Below, piece by piece: positions 18,346 through 26,872 of a DNA stretch of 64,000 nucleotides. Source of the DNA: Micropruina sp. (GTDB taxonomy: Bacteria > Actinomycetota > Actinomycetes > Propionibacteriales > Propionibacteriaceae); the NCBI GenBank assembly GCA_016711205.1, contig JADJTM010000001.1, positions 62,001 to 126,000 on the forward strand. Reading direction: 5' to 3'. Position numbers and translations under genes: made by a program. How positions within the stretch are numbered: position 1 is the stretch's first letter; the number at the start of each line of letters is the position of its first letter. The notes beneath the pieces were generated by a model that ran no database searches, had not been told where the DNA came from, and saw nothing but the letters and a program-made list of their open reading frames with translations.

Positions 18346-18591
18346 ATGGGGCGCGGCCGTGCCAAGGCGAAGCAAACACGAGTTGCTCGCGATCTGAAAT
18401 ACCGTTCCTTCAACACCGACTTCGGCTCCCTCGAACGCGAGCTCCGTGGTGACAGCTACGAAGAGCCCGAGCAGATCGCAGAGGTAGTGGACGAAGACGT
18501 CGAAGAAGAAGAAGACGACGACGACGATCCCTACGCAGAGTTGGCGAATCGCTACGCCGACGTCGAGGACGCCTCCCGCCGCTACGGCTGA
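18346..18591 (+). CDS. DUF3073 protein
   Basis: An 81-residue protein beginning MGRGRAKAKQTRVARDLKY, with a very acidic middle (DEDVEEEEDDDDDPYAE). This matches the small actinobacterial DUF3073 family, commonly found next to purM and of unknown function. The basic start and acidic tail might suit nucleic acid contact, but this is speculation. A promoter is likely in the 105-nt gap after purM. Confidence 0.9.
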   Translation: MGRGRAKAKQTRVARDLKYRSFNTDFGSLERELRGDSYEEPEQIAEVVDEDVEEEEDDDDDPYAELANRYADVEDASRRYG

Positions 18592-18639
18592 GCGAGCGCG
18601 TCTCAGGTCGAGACCTGGGCTGCCGCTCTCCTGGCGCAC

Positions 18640-19520
18640 CTGTCATCCCGGCGAACGCCGGGATCTCCGCACGGCACCCACTGCCCGGCAGCCCGTCATC
18701 CCGGCGAACGCCGGGATCTCCGCGGCGTATCCACTGCCCGGCAGCCCGTCATCCCGGCGAACGCCGGGATCTCCGCGGCGTATCCACTGCCGGGAATTCC
18801 GTCATCCCGGCGGATGCCGGGATCTCCGCGCTGCACCGCTCTGCTTCGGAGTTGCGTTCGCTGTGACGTGGGTGAGATCCCGGCCTTCGCCGGGATGACG
18901 GTTTCGCTTTTCGCTTGTCGAGACCTCTCGCGCGTCCTCAGATTCCGCGGGCGGATGCGGTCATCCTGGCCAGGCTCGTCATCTCAGGCGTCCACTTCGT
19001 CATCCCGGCGGATGCCGGGATCTCCGCGCTGCACCGCTCTGCTTCGGAGTTGCTGTTCGCTTTGATGTGGGTGAGATCCCGGCCTTCGCCGGGATGACGG
19101 GGGTTCCCTCAGTTCCGCGGGCGCTTGCGGTCGTCCCGGCAAGGCTCGTCATCCCAGGCGTCCACTCCGTCATCCCGGCGGATGCCGGGATCTCCGCGCG
19201 GCACCCCGCTCTGCTTCGGAGTTGCGTTCGCTTTGAGGTGGGTGAGATCCCGGCCTTCGCCGGGATGACGGGGGTTCCCTCAGTTCCGCGGGCGCTTTGC
19301 GGTCGTCCCGGCAAGGCTCGTCATCTCAGGCGTCCACTTCGTCATCCCGGCGGATGCCGGGATCTCCGCGCGGCACCCCGCTCTGCTTCGGAGTTGCGTT
19401 CGCTTTGACGTGGGTGAGATCCCGGCCTTCGCCGGGATGACGGTTTCGCCTTTCGGTTGTCGAGACCCCACGCTTGCACTCAGTTCCCGGCGGATGCCGG
19501 GATCTCCGCGCCGCACCCAC
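18640..19520. repeat. Array of family B palindromic repeats
   Basis: About a dozen palindromes of the form ATCCCGGCGAACGCCGGGAT, in both orientations, fill the 990-nt gap between DUF3073 and the next gene. The first three copies are in a tandem unit of about 50 nt. From 18830 on there is a larger unit (palindrome, CTCTGCTTCGGAGTTG, inverted palindrome) repeated four times at about 171-198 nt spacing (18839, 19037, 19209, 19381). No convincing gene lies here; frames reading IPAFAGMTG are translations of the repeat. Confidence 0.9.
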
Positions 19521-19582
19521 TGCCGGGCACCAGCCTCATCCCGGACGGTGAACGTGGCGACTTCCCGCCAGTGCGTAGGCAG

Positions 19583-20329
19583 TTACGCGTAGCGCCTGGC
19601 GACCTGCATCGCTGCCTTGCCGTAACCGCCTCCGAAGAGTTCCGCGTGCACCAGCAGCGGATGCAGCTGGTGCAGGCCGATCAGGTCGCGCCAGCCGTCC
19701 GGCAGGTGATCGGACGCCTCCTGGTACGCGGCGTGGATCGTCGCCAGGTGCGGGGTGCCGAACAGCTCCAGCATCGCCAGGTCGGTGATCCGGTGCCCAC
19801 CGTGCGCGGCCGGGTCGATCAGCACCACCCCGTCCGGCGACCACAGCACGTTGCCCGACCACAGGTCGCCGTGGATCCGGGCCGGGGGAGCGTCGTCGTC
19901 GAAGTCCCCATCTCCCAGTCGAGCGCACACCCGGCGCAGCGCCGGGTCGTCCACGCCGGCGCGCCGGGCATGGAACAGCACCCGGTCCTCGGCGTACCAC
20001 GCACCCCATCCGGTCGGCGCTTCGGTACGCAGCGGCAGTGGGGCGTCCCCGATCCAGCCGCGCCCGGGACCGCCGTCCGGGCCGACCCCGAAGAACGCTG
20101 CACCGGCATCGTGGGTGCGGGCCAAGCGGCGTCCGAACGCTTCCGCGGCGCTGCCATCGGGGTTGCCGACGGCGACCCGATCGATCACCAGCACGGTCCG
20201 CGTGACTTCGTGCACCCGGACGACCGGCACCCCGTCCGGCACCGACAGCCAACGCAGGCCGGCCGCCTCGGCCGCGAAAAAGCCGTCAGCAGCGCCGGGG
20301 CGGGTCTTGGTGAGCGTCTGCTGCGCCAT
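19583..20329 (-). CDS. Fructosamine kinase / phosphotransferase-fold protein
   Basis: A 248-residue protein with the kinase-like catalytic motif RIHGDLWSGNVLW and metal-binding LIDPAAHGGHRITDLAML, as in bacterial fructosamine-3-kinase-type proteins that phosphorylate glycated amines. The C-terminal RDLIGLHQLHPLLVHAELFGGGY is also typical. ATG 20329 (MAQQTLTKTRPG) is chosen because upstream in-frame codons encode an Arg-rich stretch with no family match. Confidence 0.85.
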   Translation of the reverse strand: MAQQTLTKTRPGAADGFFAAEAAGLRWLSVPDGVPVVRVHEVTRTVLVIDRVAVGNPDGSAAEAFGRRLARTHDAGAAFFGVGPDGGPGRGWIGDAPLPLRTEAPTGWGAWYAEDRVLFHARRAGVDDPALRRVCARLGDGDFDDDAPPARIHGDLWSGNVLWSPDGVVLIDPAAHGGHRITDLAMLELFGTPHLATIHAAYQEASDHLPDGWRDLIGLHQLHPLLVHAELFGGGYGKAAMQVARRYA

Positions 20330-20486
20330 GACAGCGAGCCTACGACGACAGCGGACGGCGTCCTCGGCACGGCCGGGCGTCCGGCATGCTAGGGACGGTG
20401 CAGCCCACCTCACGTGTCGCCGCTCCGCCGGGGCACGCCGCCGGGGGCGTGCTTCTCGGTAGAGAGACCGGGCGCGGAAGCGTGCC

Positions 20487-21686
20487 GTGACCATCGACAA
20501 GGCACGCACTCTGATCACCTCGCCGGCGGCCGGCGAGGTGCTGCAGCTCGCGCTGACCGGCGACCCGAACGTGCAGCTACCCGGGTTCGAATTCGAGTTG
20601 GATCGCGTGCATCACCGTCCGGGCGCCGACGTGAGCGCCATCTTTCGGGTCTGGTACCGGCCGCCCGACTCCGATCAGCTCAGCGAGGAATGGCTCGGGT
20701 TGACCACCGCCCCGGTGGAGCACGGGGTCACCACCCTGATCCACAACGACCTGATGCTGCGGGCCTGGCGGCACCCGGCCGACCCGCGACTGCCCGCGCT
20801 GTCCGCCGCCTGTGACGCGGACGTGGTGGCCGGCTGGCTCGGTGCGCCGGTGCAGCTGGAGATGCTGGCCTATCGTCCGCTGCGGCGGGCGGTGCTGGCC
20901 GCTCGCGGCGAGCGTCCGGCCTTCATCAAGGTGCTGCGCCATGACAAGGCGGACGCCCTCGCGCAGCGCCAGCACCTGCTGCACGCCGCCGACCTGACCC
21001 CGGCCGTGCTCGGCCGGCCGGCGCCGGGGGTGGTGCTCAGCGCGGCGGCATCGGGCAGTTCGCTGGCGCACGCCCTGGTCGCCTGGCCAGACGACCCGTC
21101 CCAACTGCCGTCGCCGCGCTCGCTGGCGGGGCTGTTGGACCGGCTGCCCGCCGAGGTGCTCACGCTGGCGAAACGGGACTCCTGGAGTGATCGGATCGAC
21201 TTCCACGCCGCGGGGGCGGCCGCCGCGCTGCCTGACCAGGCGGACGAGATCCGCGCTCTGGCCGCCGACCTGACCGGGCTGTTGGCCGCTGTTCCGGCCG
21301 GCCCGGTGGTGCCCACCCACGGCGACTTCTACGAGGCCAACATCTTCACCCTGGACGGGGAGGCGACGGCCGTGATCGACGTCGACTCCGTCGGGCCCGG
21401 ACGCCGCGACGACGATCTGGCCTGCCTGCTGGGGCACGTGGCGGTGCTGCCGAACCTCTCGCCGGAGCACTACCAGGGGGTCGCCGAGGTGCTGGAAACC
21501 TGGCGTGCCGAGTTCGAGACGCTGGTGCACCCGGCGTCCTTGCGGGGCCGGACGGCGGCGGTGATCCTGAGCCTCGTCTCGGGCACCGACACCCCGACCG
21601 CGCTGGCCCGGCTCGACCTGGCCCGGGCCTGGCTGGTCCGGGCCCGCCAGGCCGTCGCCACTTCGCACTCGGCGCACCCGGGCTGA
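20487..21686 (+). CDS. Aminoglycoside-phosphotransferase-family kinase
   Basis: A 399-residue protein of the APH/choline-kinase fold with Brenner motif THGDFYEANIF and Asp-containing VIDVDSVGPGRRDDDLACLLGH. The N-terminal 120 residues form an extra domain. Members phosphorylate small molecules or antibiotics; the substrate is not evident, and resistance should not be assumed. GTG 20487 is used. It is divergent from the fructosamine kinase gene with a 157-nt gap that should hold both promoters. Confidence 0.8.
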   Translation: MTIDKARTLITSPAAGEVLQLALTGDPNVQLPGFEFELDRVHHRPGADVSAIFRVWYRPPDSDQLSEEWLGLTTAPVEHGVTTLIHNDLMLRAWRHPADPRLPALSAACDADVVAGWLGAPVQLEMLAYRPLRRAVLAARGERPAFIKVLRHDKADALAQRQHLLHAADLTPAVLGRPAPGVVLSAAASGSSLAHALVAWPDDPSQLPSPRSLAGLLDRLPAEVLTLAKRDSWSDRIDFHAAGAAAALPDQADEIRALAADLTGLLAAVPAGPVVPTHGDFYEANIFTLDGEATAVIDVDSVGPGRRDDDLACLLGHVAVLPNLSPEHYQGVAEVLETWRAEFETLVHPASLRGRTAAVILSLVSGTDTPTALARLDLARAWLVRARQAVATSHSAHPG

Positions 21687-21800
21687 GCCTGGATGCGGGC
21701 TGACCAAGGGCATGGCCTCGCAGCGCAACGGCGGCTGGGCGAACCGGATGAAGCCCGCCGCGTAGCGGCCATCGGCTGAAAACCGTGGTGAACGACGAAC

Positions 21801-21818
21801 GCCCCGCCGAGGCGGGGC
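21801..21818 (-). terminator. GC-rich hairpin downstream of tRNA-Phe
   Basis: Perfect 8-bp stem GCCCCGCC/GGCGGGGC with a 2-nt gap, just beyond the 3' end of the leftward tRNA pair; in that direction a T-rich GTTCGTCGTTC follows. Confidence 0.65.
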
Positions 21819-21825
21819 GACATCG

Positions 21826-21902
21826 TGGTGGCCAGGACCGGGGTCGAACCGGTGACCTTTCACTTTTCAGGCGAACGCTACTACCAGCTGAGCTACCTGG
21901 CC
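21826..21902 (-). tRNA. tRNA-Phe (GAA)
   Basis: Cloverleaf read on the minus strand: acceptor GGCCAGG/CCTGGCC, D arm GCTCAGCTGGTAG, anticodon loop CTGAAAA (anticodon GAA), T loop TTCGACC, and an encoded CCA. It lies 22 nt downstream of tRNA-Asp and is probably co-transcribed with it. Confidence 0.95.
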
Positions 21903-21924
21903 GATGAGCGATGCGGTCGCTCAG

Positions 21925-21998
21925 CGACCCCGACGGGACTCGAACCCGCGACCTCCGCCGTGACAGGGCGGCGCGCTAACCAACTGCGCTACGGGGCC
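21925..21998 (-). tRNA. tRNA-Asp (GTC)
   Basis: Minus-strand cloverleaf with acceptor GGCCCCG/CGGGGTC, anticodon loop CTGTCAC (anticodon GTC), T loop TTCGAGT and discriminator G, the expected identity base for Asp. CCA is not encoded. Confidence 0.95.
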
Positions 21999-22011
21999 TT
22001 GACAGGCCTCA

Positions 22012-22029
22012 CCGGTCGTTTCCGACCGG
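22012..22029 (-). terminator. Hairpin between the EVE-domain gene and tRNA-Asp
   Basis: CCGGTCG/CGACCGG around a short loop lies downstream of the EVE gene and just upstream of the tRNA pair. It may end the EVE transcript; no T tract is evident. Confidence 0.35.
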
Positions 22030-22140
22030 CCCCGAAACTATAACAGCCAGGCGCGGCGGCCAGGTAATCCACGATCGAGTCCGGACTCTGCCGCAGGGTG
22101 CTGCGCGCCGCCCGGGGGATCATGCGGACCTGGCTTTCGA

Positions 22141-22764
22141 TCAGCTGGACGCATGTGCCCCCGAGGCTGACCCGGCGCCGGCCGAACTCGGGTCGTCCAA
22201 CTGTCTGGAAGCACCTGGTCCCGAGCCTGACCCGGCGCCGGCCGAACTCGGGTCGTCCGGCCCGCTGGACGCGGCAACGGCGCCGACCTGCTCACAGTCC
22301 GCCGCCCCAACCGCCACCGTCTGGGCAGCAAGGCGTGAGTCGACCGCACCGTTCGAAACCGCCATGGCGTTCTCGTGCTGTGCAGTGACCGCCGCCCACA
22401 CGGCCGCGCCCTGCGCCTCGCCCAGGGCGACGCAGCCGAACCGCAGCAACGGGACGGGCAGGTGCTCGCGCAGCCGATCGAGCGGCACCGGACGGACGCT
22501 GCGCAACTCGGCGGCCAGCCGGAAGCCGACCGCATCATCGCCCTCTGGTCGCTCGCCGGTGACGGTACCGACAGCGGTCACGGCGCTGAGCGGCTCACCC
22601 CCGGGGTGCTCGGTGCGGGGTGAATAGACCACTATGTGGTCACCGGTGGACATTCGTGACAGCACCGATCTCTTGCCGGTGCCGGTCATGATGCGGTGGT
22701 CGTCGACAGCCTGCCGGGCATGGTGCGCCGACAGCACCACGACCCAGGTTCGTTCGGTAGTCAC
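22141..22764 (-). CDS. EVE-domain (PUA-like) protein with duplicated C-terminal tail
   Basis: A 207-residue protein. The first 140 residues match the EVE fold that binds modified bases in nucleic acids (WVVVLSAHHARQAVDD, GDHIVVYSPRTEHPGGEPLS, AVGTVTGERPE). Free-standing EVE proteins are often linked to defence or RNA modification, without a settled role. The Ser/Ala/Gly-rich tail holds two near-identical 20-residue units (DDPSSAGAGSGSG...), made by a 60-nt period duplication at 22161-22258. GTG 22764 starts the family-like TTERTWVVVL sequence. Confidence 0.8.
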   Translation of the reverse strand: MTTERTWVVVLSAHHARQAVDDHRIMTGTGKRSVLSRMSTGDHIVVYSPRTEHPGGEPLSAVTAVGTVTGERPEGDDAVGFRLAAELRSVRPVPLDRLREHLPVPLLRFGCVALGEAQGAAVWAAVTAQHENAMAVSNGAVDSRLAAQTVAVGAADCEQVGAVAASSGPDDPSSAGAGSGSGPGASRQLDDPSSAGAGSASGAHASS

Positions 22765-22951
22765 ACCAGGATTCTGGGCCCGAGATCGGCGAAGTGTTCA
22801 TAATCGTCGCGACCCGTCGGCGGCGCTTCTGCTGCGACACAACAGACCCGGTGCCCGCCCCGTCCGGTGCGGTGAACCGTTCCAATGGCCTGTTGTGACC
22901 TTCTCACATCGGCTATCGTCAAATGCAGATCCCCTCTCCCGAAGGGCCTCA

Positions 22952-24274
22952 ATGACGACGCTCGCAATGGCGGAGGTACTTGACCTCACGCAGCTGGCTC
23001 AGGTGCTGGAAGACTTCTCCGGCGCGACCGGTCTGGCCACGGTTGCGGTCGATGCCCGCGGCATTCCGGTCACCCCGCCGTGTGCCTTCACCGACTTCTG
23101 CCAGCAGATGCGGTCCGATCCGGCGCGCAACCAGCTCTGTCATGGCTGTGATGCGCACGGCGGCCTGCAGTCGCTGATCGAGGGCGCTCCCAAGCTCTAC
23201 CGCTGCCATTCGGGGCTGGTCGACTTCTCGGTGCCGGTCACCGACGGCGACCGGTACGTCGGCGCGATCCTGTGTGGTCAGGTGCGGGTGCCCGGCGCCG
23301 ATCAGCCGGACTATCTGATCGCCCCGACCGCCTGGCGCGGCGAGCAGGCGCTCGAGGAGCGCTACCAGCAGGTCACCGTCTCGAGCCTGCGCAAGGTCAG
23401 GTCTGCGGCCACCACGCTCCTCGGTCTCAGTCGCACCATCGGACGTTCGCGCGCGGGCCGTACGTCCGACCTCATCCAGGCCGCCCAGTCCGAACCGCAG
23501 CTGCCGCACCTCACCCTGGTGCCGGTCGACGAGGTGGTGACCCCGGTCACCTCGACCCCGCCACCCCTGGATGCGGCGCAGGAACGACTCACTCTGCTGC
23601 GCGACGCGATGAACGCCGAAGACCTGGCCACCGCGTTCGTGGTGACCACCCGCGTGCTGGACGAGGTGCACACACTGCACGCCGACCATGTGCGCGACGG
23701 TCTGGCCGAACTGGAGGACGTGCTGCTCGAGGTGGCGCGCCACTGCGCACCCCGGCTGGTGCCGCACCTGTCCGGCATGGTGCAGCGCCAGCGTGACCGG
23801 CGCACCAGTTCACCCAATCGGTACCAGTCGCAGCTGTACGCCGAGCGCTTGCTCGGCATGATGCTGGACGAGATCATCCGCTGCCGTCCGCACCGCCGGC
23901 GCGACCTGCGCGACCTGCTCAACGACATCGCGCGCCGTCCCAATCGGGCGTTGTCGCTGACCGAGGCGGCGGCGTTCACCCACTGGTCGCCCGGTTACCT
24001 GTCGAAGATGTTCAAATCCGTCACGGGCTGCACTTTCGTGTCGTATCTGATGCAGTGGCGTATCTCGCGGGCCAAGCTGATGCTAGCTTCCACGCAGATG
24101 CCGGTGCGCAGGATCGCGGCGGAGCTCGACTTCAACCAAGTCAACTACTTCTCCAGGGTCTTCCGGGCACACACGGGCCAAACGCCCAGCGAGTACCGGC
24201 GTCAGACCTCGCGGGAGGAACGACCCTTCGATGCATCGCTTTCAACTCACCACGACGCTCTATTACGGGCCTGA
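22952..24274 (+). CDS. pocR: PocR-type AraC-family activator of the pdu genes
   Basis: A 440-residue regulator. The N-terminal third is a PocR sensor domain with the Cys-rich CAFTDFCQQM...CHGCDAHGG and a later ILCGQV; in enteric bacteria this type of sensor responds to 1,2-propanediol. The C-terminal 100 residues are an AraC double helix-turn-helix (LTEAAAFTHWSPGYLSKMFK and RIAAELDFNQVNYFSRVFR). ATG 22952 is used because sequence upstream in the same frame does not fit the family. Its 3' end overlaps pduQ by 44 nt. The likely target is the direct repeat at 26408-26443. Confidence 0.9.
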   Translation: MTTLAMAEVLDLTQLAQVLEDFSGATGLATVAVDARGIPVTPPCAFTDFCQQMRSDPARNQLCHGCDAHGGLQSLIEGAPKLYRCHSGLVDFSVPVTDGDRYVGAILCGQVRVPGADQPDYLIAPTAWRGEQALEERYQQVTVSSLRKVRSAATTLLGLSRTIGRSRAGRTSDLIQAAQSEPQLPHLTLVPVDEVVTPVTSTPPPLDAAQERLTLLRDAMNAEDLATAFVVTTRVLDEVHTLHADHVRDGLAELEDVLLEVARHCAPRLVPHLSGMVQRQRDRRTSSPNRYQSQLYAERLLGMMLDEIIRCRPHRRRDLRDLLNDIARRPNRALSLTEAAAFTHWSPGYLSKMFKSVTGCTFVSYLMQWRISRAKLMLASTQMPVRRIAAELDFNQVNYFSRVFRAHTGQTPSEYRRQTSREERPFDASLSTHHDALLRA

Positions 24275-25361
24275 CGCTCTTTCTGCACTCAACGAGTTGG
24301 CCGGCCGGCGCGTGCTGCTGGTCACCGACGCCTTCCTGGCCAGCAGCGACCTGATGACCCAGGTGCGCACCCAGTTGCGCGACGCCGAAGTCGAGGTCTT
24401 CGATTCCGTCCGGCCCAACCCCGACATCAACGCCGTCACCGACGGTCTGCGCAGCTTTCTCGGTTTTCTGCCCGACGCCATCGTGGCGCTCGGCGGCGGT
24501 TCGCCGATCGACACCGCGAAGGCCGTCCGCAAGCTGGCGCTGGAACAGGGCCACGACCTGCCGGCGGGCCTGGTGGTGATCCCGACCACCAGCGGGTCGG
24601 GCTCAGAGGTCACCTCGTTCGCCGTGGTGACGGACGCCGAAAGCCACGCGAAACTGCCGCTGACTTCGGTGGACATGCTGCCCGAGATCGCCATTCTGGA
24701 CGCCGAGGCGGTGCTCACCGCGCCGCCGCGGCTGACCGCCGATTCGGGCATGGACGCGGTCAGTCACGCGATCGAGGCCTACGTGGCGACAGGCGCCAAC
24801 GTGTTCAGCGACGCCCTGGCCGAGAAGGCGCTGCGGCTGGCCGATGCCGCCCTGGTGCGCTGCTTCACCGACGGCAGCGACGCCGAGGCCCGCGAGCAGC
24901 AGCATGCGGCAGCCACGATGGCGGGCATCGCGTTCCAGAACGCCGGGTTGGGCATCGTGCACGGACTGTCGCATGCCATCGGCGGGTCGTTCAAGGTGGC
25001 CCATGGCCGCCTCAACGGCATTCTGTTGCCGCACGTGATCGCCTTCAACGCGGGCACGCTGGGGTTGCGTCCTCAGGATCTGACGGACGTCGCCCGCCGC
25101 TACGCCGCACTGGCCGCGGCACTGGGCCTGCAGGCGTCCAACGAGCGCAACCGGGTGTTGGCGCTGAGCGGCTGGGTGGAGCGGCTGCGCCGCAACCTGG
25201 ACATGCCCGCCACGGTGACGGCGGCCGGGGTGGACCGCAGCGAGTTTCTGGCGGCCGTCCCCGCGCTGGCGGCGACCGCGTTGGCCGACTTCTGCACGTC
25301 CGGCAACCCGGTGGCGGTCACCGAGGCCGACCTGGCCGGCATTCTTCGCCACCTGGTCTGA
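24231..25361 (+). CDS. pduQ: Iron-containing alcohol dehydrogenase, 1-propanol dehydrogenase PduQ
   Basis: A 376-residue group III (iron) alcohol dehydrogenase. It shows the NAD-binding GGGSPIDTAK, PTTSGSGSEVTSFAV and the metal-ligand region DAVSHAIEAY...GLGIVHGLSHAIGG. It reduces propionaldehyde to 1-propanol and so recycles NADH to NAD+ inside the Pdu compartment. ATG 24231 lies inside pocR and has GGAGG about 13 nt upstream. The pocR-pduQ pair stands just outside the main operon. Confidence 0.9.
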   Translation: MHRFQLTTTLYYGPDALSALNELAGRRVLLVTDAFLASSDLMTQVRTQLRDAEVEVFDSVRPNPDINAVTDGLRSFLGFLPDAIVALGGGSPIDTAKAVRKLALEQGHDLPAGLVVIPTTSGSGSEVTSFAVVTDAESHAKLPLTSVDMLPEIAILDAEAVLTAPPRLTADSGMDAVSHAIEAYVATGANVFSDALAEKALRLADAALVRCFTDGSDAEAREQQHAAATMAGIAFQNAGLGIVHGLSHAIGGSFKVAHGRLNGILLPHVIAFNAGTLGLRPQDLTDVARRYAALAAALGLQASNERNRVLALSGWVERLRRNLDMPATVTAAGVDRSEFLAAVPALAATALADFCTSGNPVAVTEADLAGILRHLV

Positions 25362-25363
25362 CG

Positions 25364-25528
25364 GATATTGGGGACGGTTCCTTTCCCGGTCGCAGCGCGG
25401 GCAGTTACGCGGTGAAACAGCTAGTCAAGCGGCTTTGATCCCGACGCGACGGAGAAAGGAACCGTCCCCAATATCCGTCGCTTCGTTACCGGCCCGACGG
25501 ATAAAAGAACCGTCCCCAATACCGGTCG
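25364..25528. repeat. Three family A repeats between convergent pduQ and pduV
   Basis: A direct copy (25364-25391, TATTGGGGACGGTTCC) and two inverted copies (25451-25478 and 25497-25528) separate the convergent genes. The direct and first inverted copies can pair over about 25 nt around a 60-nt loop and may act as a two-way terminator. No coding signal was seen. Confidence 0.85.
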
Positions 25529-25529
25529 C

Positions 25530-25955
25530 TCAGAGCAGGCGCTCCTCCAGCGCCGCGATGCCCTGGCCCGTGATCGCCGAGACCTCGAAGACCTCGAGTG
25601 CTCCCGCCAGCCGAAGGTAGTCGCCGGCGAGGCTGATCTGTCCGGGCTCGGCGATGTCGACCTTGGTCACCACTCCGATCGACGGCGGCATGAAGAACGT
25701 GGTGAACCCGGGCGGAAACTTGGCCTCGCTGACCGTCGCCGAGGCCAGCAGCACCACCAACTCTGCGTCGAAGCTCGCCATGCGCAGTGAGTGCTTGAAC
25801 CAGGGCATCTCGAGGTACTCACCCGGGGTGTCGATGACCTTGCCCTCGGTGTGAATGGTCTGCGTCTTGGAGTAGCTGAGCTCGTCGCCGTGCAGGCGCT
25901 GCAGCAGGGTGGTCTTTCCGCAGCCGACGCCGCCGACCAGCAGGATCACCGTCAC
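25530..25955 (-). CDS. pduV: PduV/EutP-family small GTPase
   Basis: A 141-residue Ras-like P-loop protein with Walker A GGVGCGKTTLLQRL, switch-like TIHTEGKVIDTPGEYLE and VVTKVDIAE as the NKXD equivalent (TKVD). PduV in Salmonella associates with the outside of the compartment and with its movement or positioning. GTG 25955 is chosen because it overlaps the pduU stop (GTGA), as in coupled pairs. It is transcribed with pduU away from the main operon. Confidence 0.88.
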   Translation of the reverse strand: MTVILLVGGVGCGKTTLLQRLHGDELSYSKTQTIHTEGKVIDTPGEYLEMPWFKHSLRMASFDAELVVLLASATVSEAKFPPGFTTFFMPPSIGVVTKVDIAEPGQISLAGDYLRLAGALEVFEVSAITGQGIAALEERLL

Positions 25956-26296
25956 GTCGACGTCAGCGGCGGACGTGCGAAGCCCAGGTTGTCGCACAGC
26001 CCGTCCACCACACTGCGCACCGCGGTCTGCACGTCGACGAGGCGTCCGCTCACCACCAGCGAACCCGAGAACCGGTCCACGAAACCGAGTTCGACATCGG
26101 CCGCCTTGGTGGCGATGTCGGCCGCAATGATCGCGGCCTCACTAGGCGTGATGGTCATCACCCCGATTGCGCCGCCCTGGGGCGGCAGGCCGATCTTGGG
26201 GAACAACTTCTCGTCGGGGTTGGCGACCACGTGCGCCAGCGTCACCTGCTTGCCGGGAACGAACTCCTGGATGATGCGCTGCTTCGACTCGGTCAC
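25952..26296 (-). CDS. pduU: Circularly permuted BMC-domain shell protein PduU
   Basis: A 114-residue hexameric shell protein of the PduU/EutS type: an N-terminal stretch that forms a small beta-barrel cap (KQRIIQEFVPGKQVTLAHVV) precedes the permuted BMC fold (GVMTITPSEAAIIAADIATKAADVELGFVD). GTG 26296 follows a strong GGGAGG site and gives the usual family length (about 116). It is the first gene of the leftward arm. Confidence 0.92.
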   Translation of the reverse strand: MTESKQRIIQEFVPGKQVTLAHVVANPDEKLFPKIGLPPQGGAIGVMTITPSEAAIIAADIATKAADVELGFVDRFSGSLVVSGRLVDVQTAVRSVVDGLCDNLGFARPPLTST

Positions 26297-26407
26297 GTCA
26301 CCTCCCCGTGCGACATCGGCACGGATGCGCCCGTGCCCACCCATCGTCGAGACGTCGATGCCGCGCTGTCAATCGAGCCGGCCCAACTGGACGCCCCCGT
26401 GCTGAGG

Positions 26408-26443
26408 TGCACTTTTTGGCTCCCACAATTGCACTTTCTGGCT
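26408..26443. promoter_or_regulatory. Direct repeat, putative PocR binding site
   Basis: Two 14-nt copies, TGCACTTTTTGGCT (26408-26421) and TGCACTTTCTGGCT (26430-26443), differ at one base and are 22 nt apart, about two helical turns. This is the layout expected for a dimeric AraC-type activator. The site is in the 285-nt divergent region between pduU and pduA, and no second copy was noticed in the window. Assignment to PocR is inference. Confidence 0.6.
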
Positions 26444-26581
26444 GTCGCGGCGCCCGTCGGCAGGCCGGAAAGTCGTCCCCTGTGCGCCGTTTAGTGCCGT
26501 GCCTCCCGGCCTAACCTCTGACCGAATGCCCGCCGGATCGATCCAGACCTGCGGCTCAGGACCCAACGAAGGAGTTCGGGG

Positions 26582-26860
26582 ATGCAAGAAGCCCTTGGAA
26601 TGGTGGAGACGAAAGGTTTCGTCGCCGCTGTGGAAGCCGCCGACGCGATGGTCAAGTCGGCCAACGTCGTGCTGATCGGAAGCCAGCGGGTGGGCTCAGG
26701 CCTGGTCACCGTGCTGGTCCGCGGTGATGTCGGCGCCGTCAAGGCCGCCACCGACGCCGGTGCCGTCGCCGCCCAGAACGTGGGCGAGCTCGTTTCCGTG
26801 CACGTCATTCCGCGTCCGCACACCGACGTGGAGAAGATCCTCCCGTCCGCCGAGAAGTGA
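26582..26860 (+). CDS. pduA: BMC-domain hexameric shell protein PduA
   Basis: A 92-residue canonical shell hexamer (MQEALGMVETKGFVAAVEAADAM...). The pore-loop region around VGSGLVTVLVRGDVGAVKAA is typical of PduA/PduJ, whose pores are thought to admit propanediol. AAGGAG precedes the ATG by 8 nt. It is the first gene of the main operon and is about 80% alike to PduJ at 33752. Confidence 0.95.
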   Translation: MQEALGMVETKGFVAAVEAADAMVKSANVVLIGSQRVGSGLVTVLVRGDVGAVKAATDAGAVAAQNVGELVSVHVIPRPHTDVEKILPSAEK

Positions 26861-26872
26861 GGCTGACCCACC

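Noticed and set aside
18640..19520. Possible CRISPR or small genes in the palindrome array
   Set aside because: Spacing is irregular, orientation alternates, and the frames (IPAFAGMTG, HPGERRD-like) are repeat translations with no ribosome sites.
20487..21686. Aminoglycoside resistance gene
   Set aside because: Only the general APH fold motifs are present; the N-terminal domain and context give no support for antibiotic modification.
21801..22029. Possible integration site at tRNA-Phe/tRNA-Asp
   Set aside because: No integrase or repeated tRNA end was found on that side; the GC hairpins are simpler as terminators.
22770..22951. Second PocR site or B12 riboswitch upstream of pocR
   Set aside because: Neither the TGCACTTT-type repeat nor a B12 core is present in this gap.
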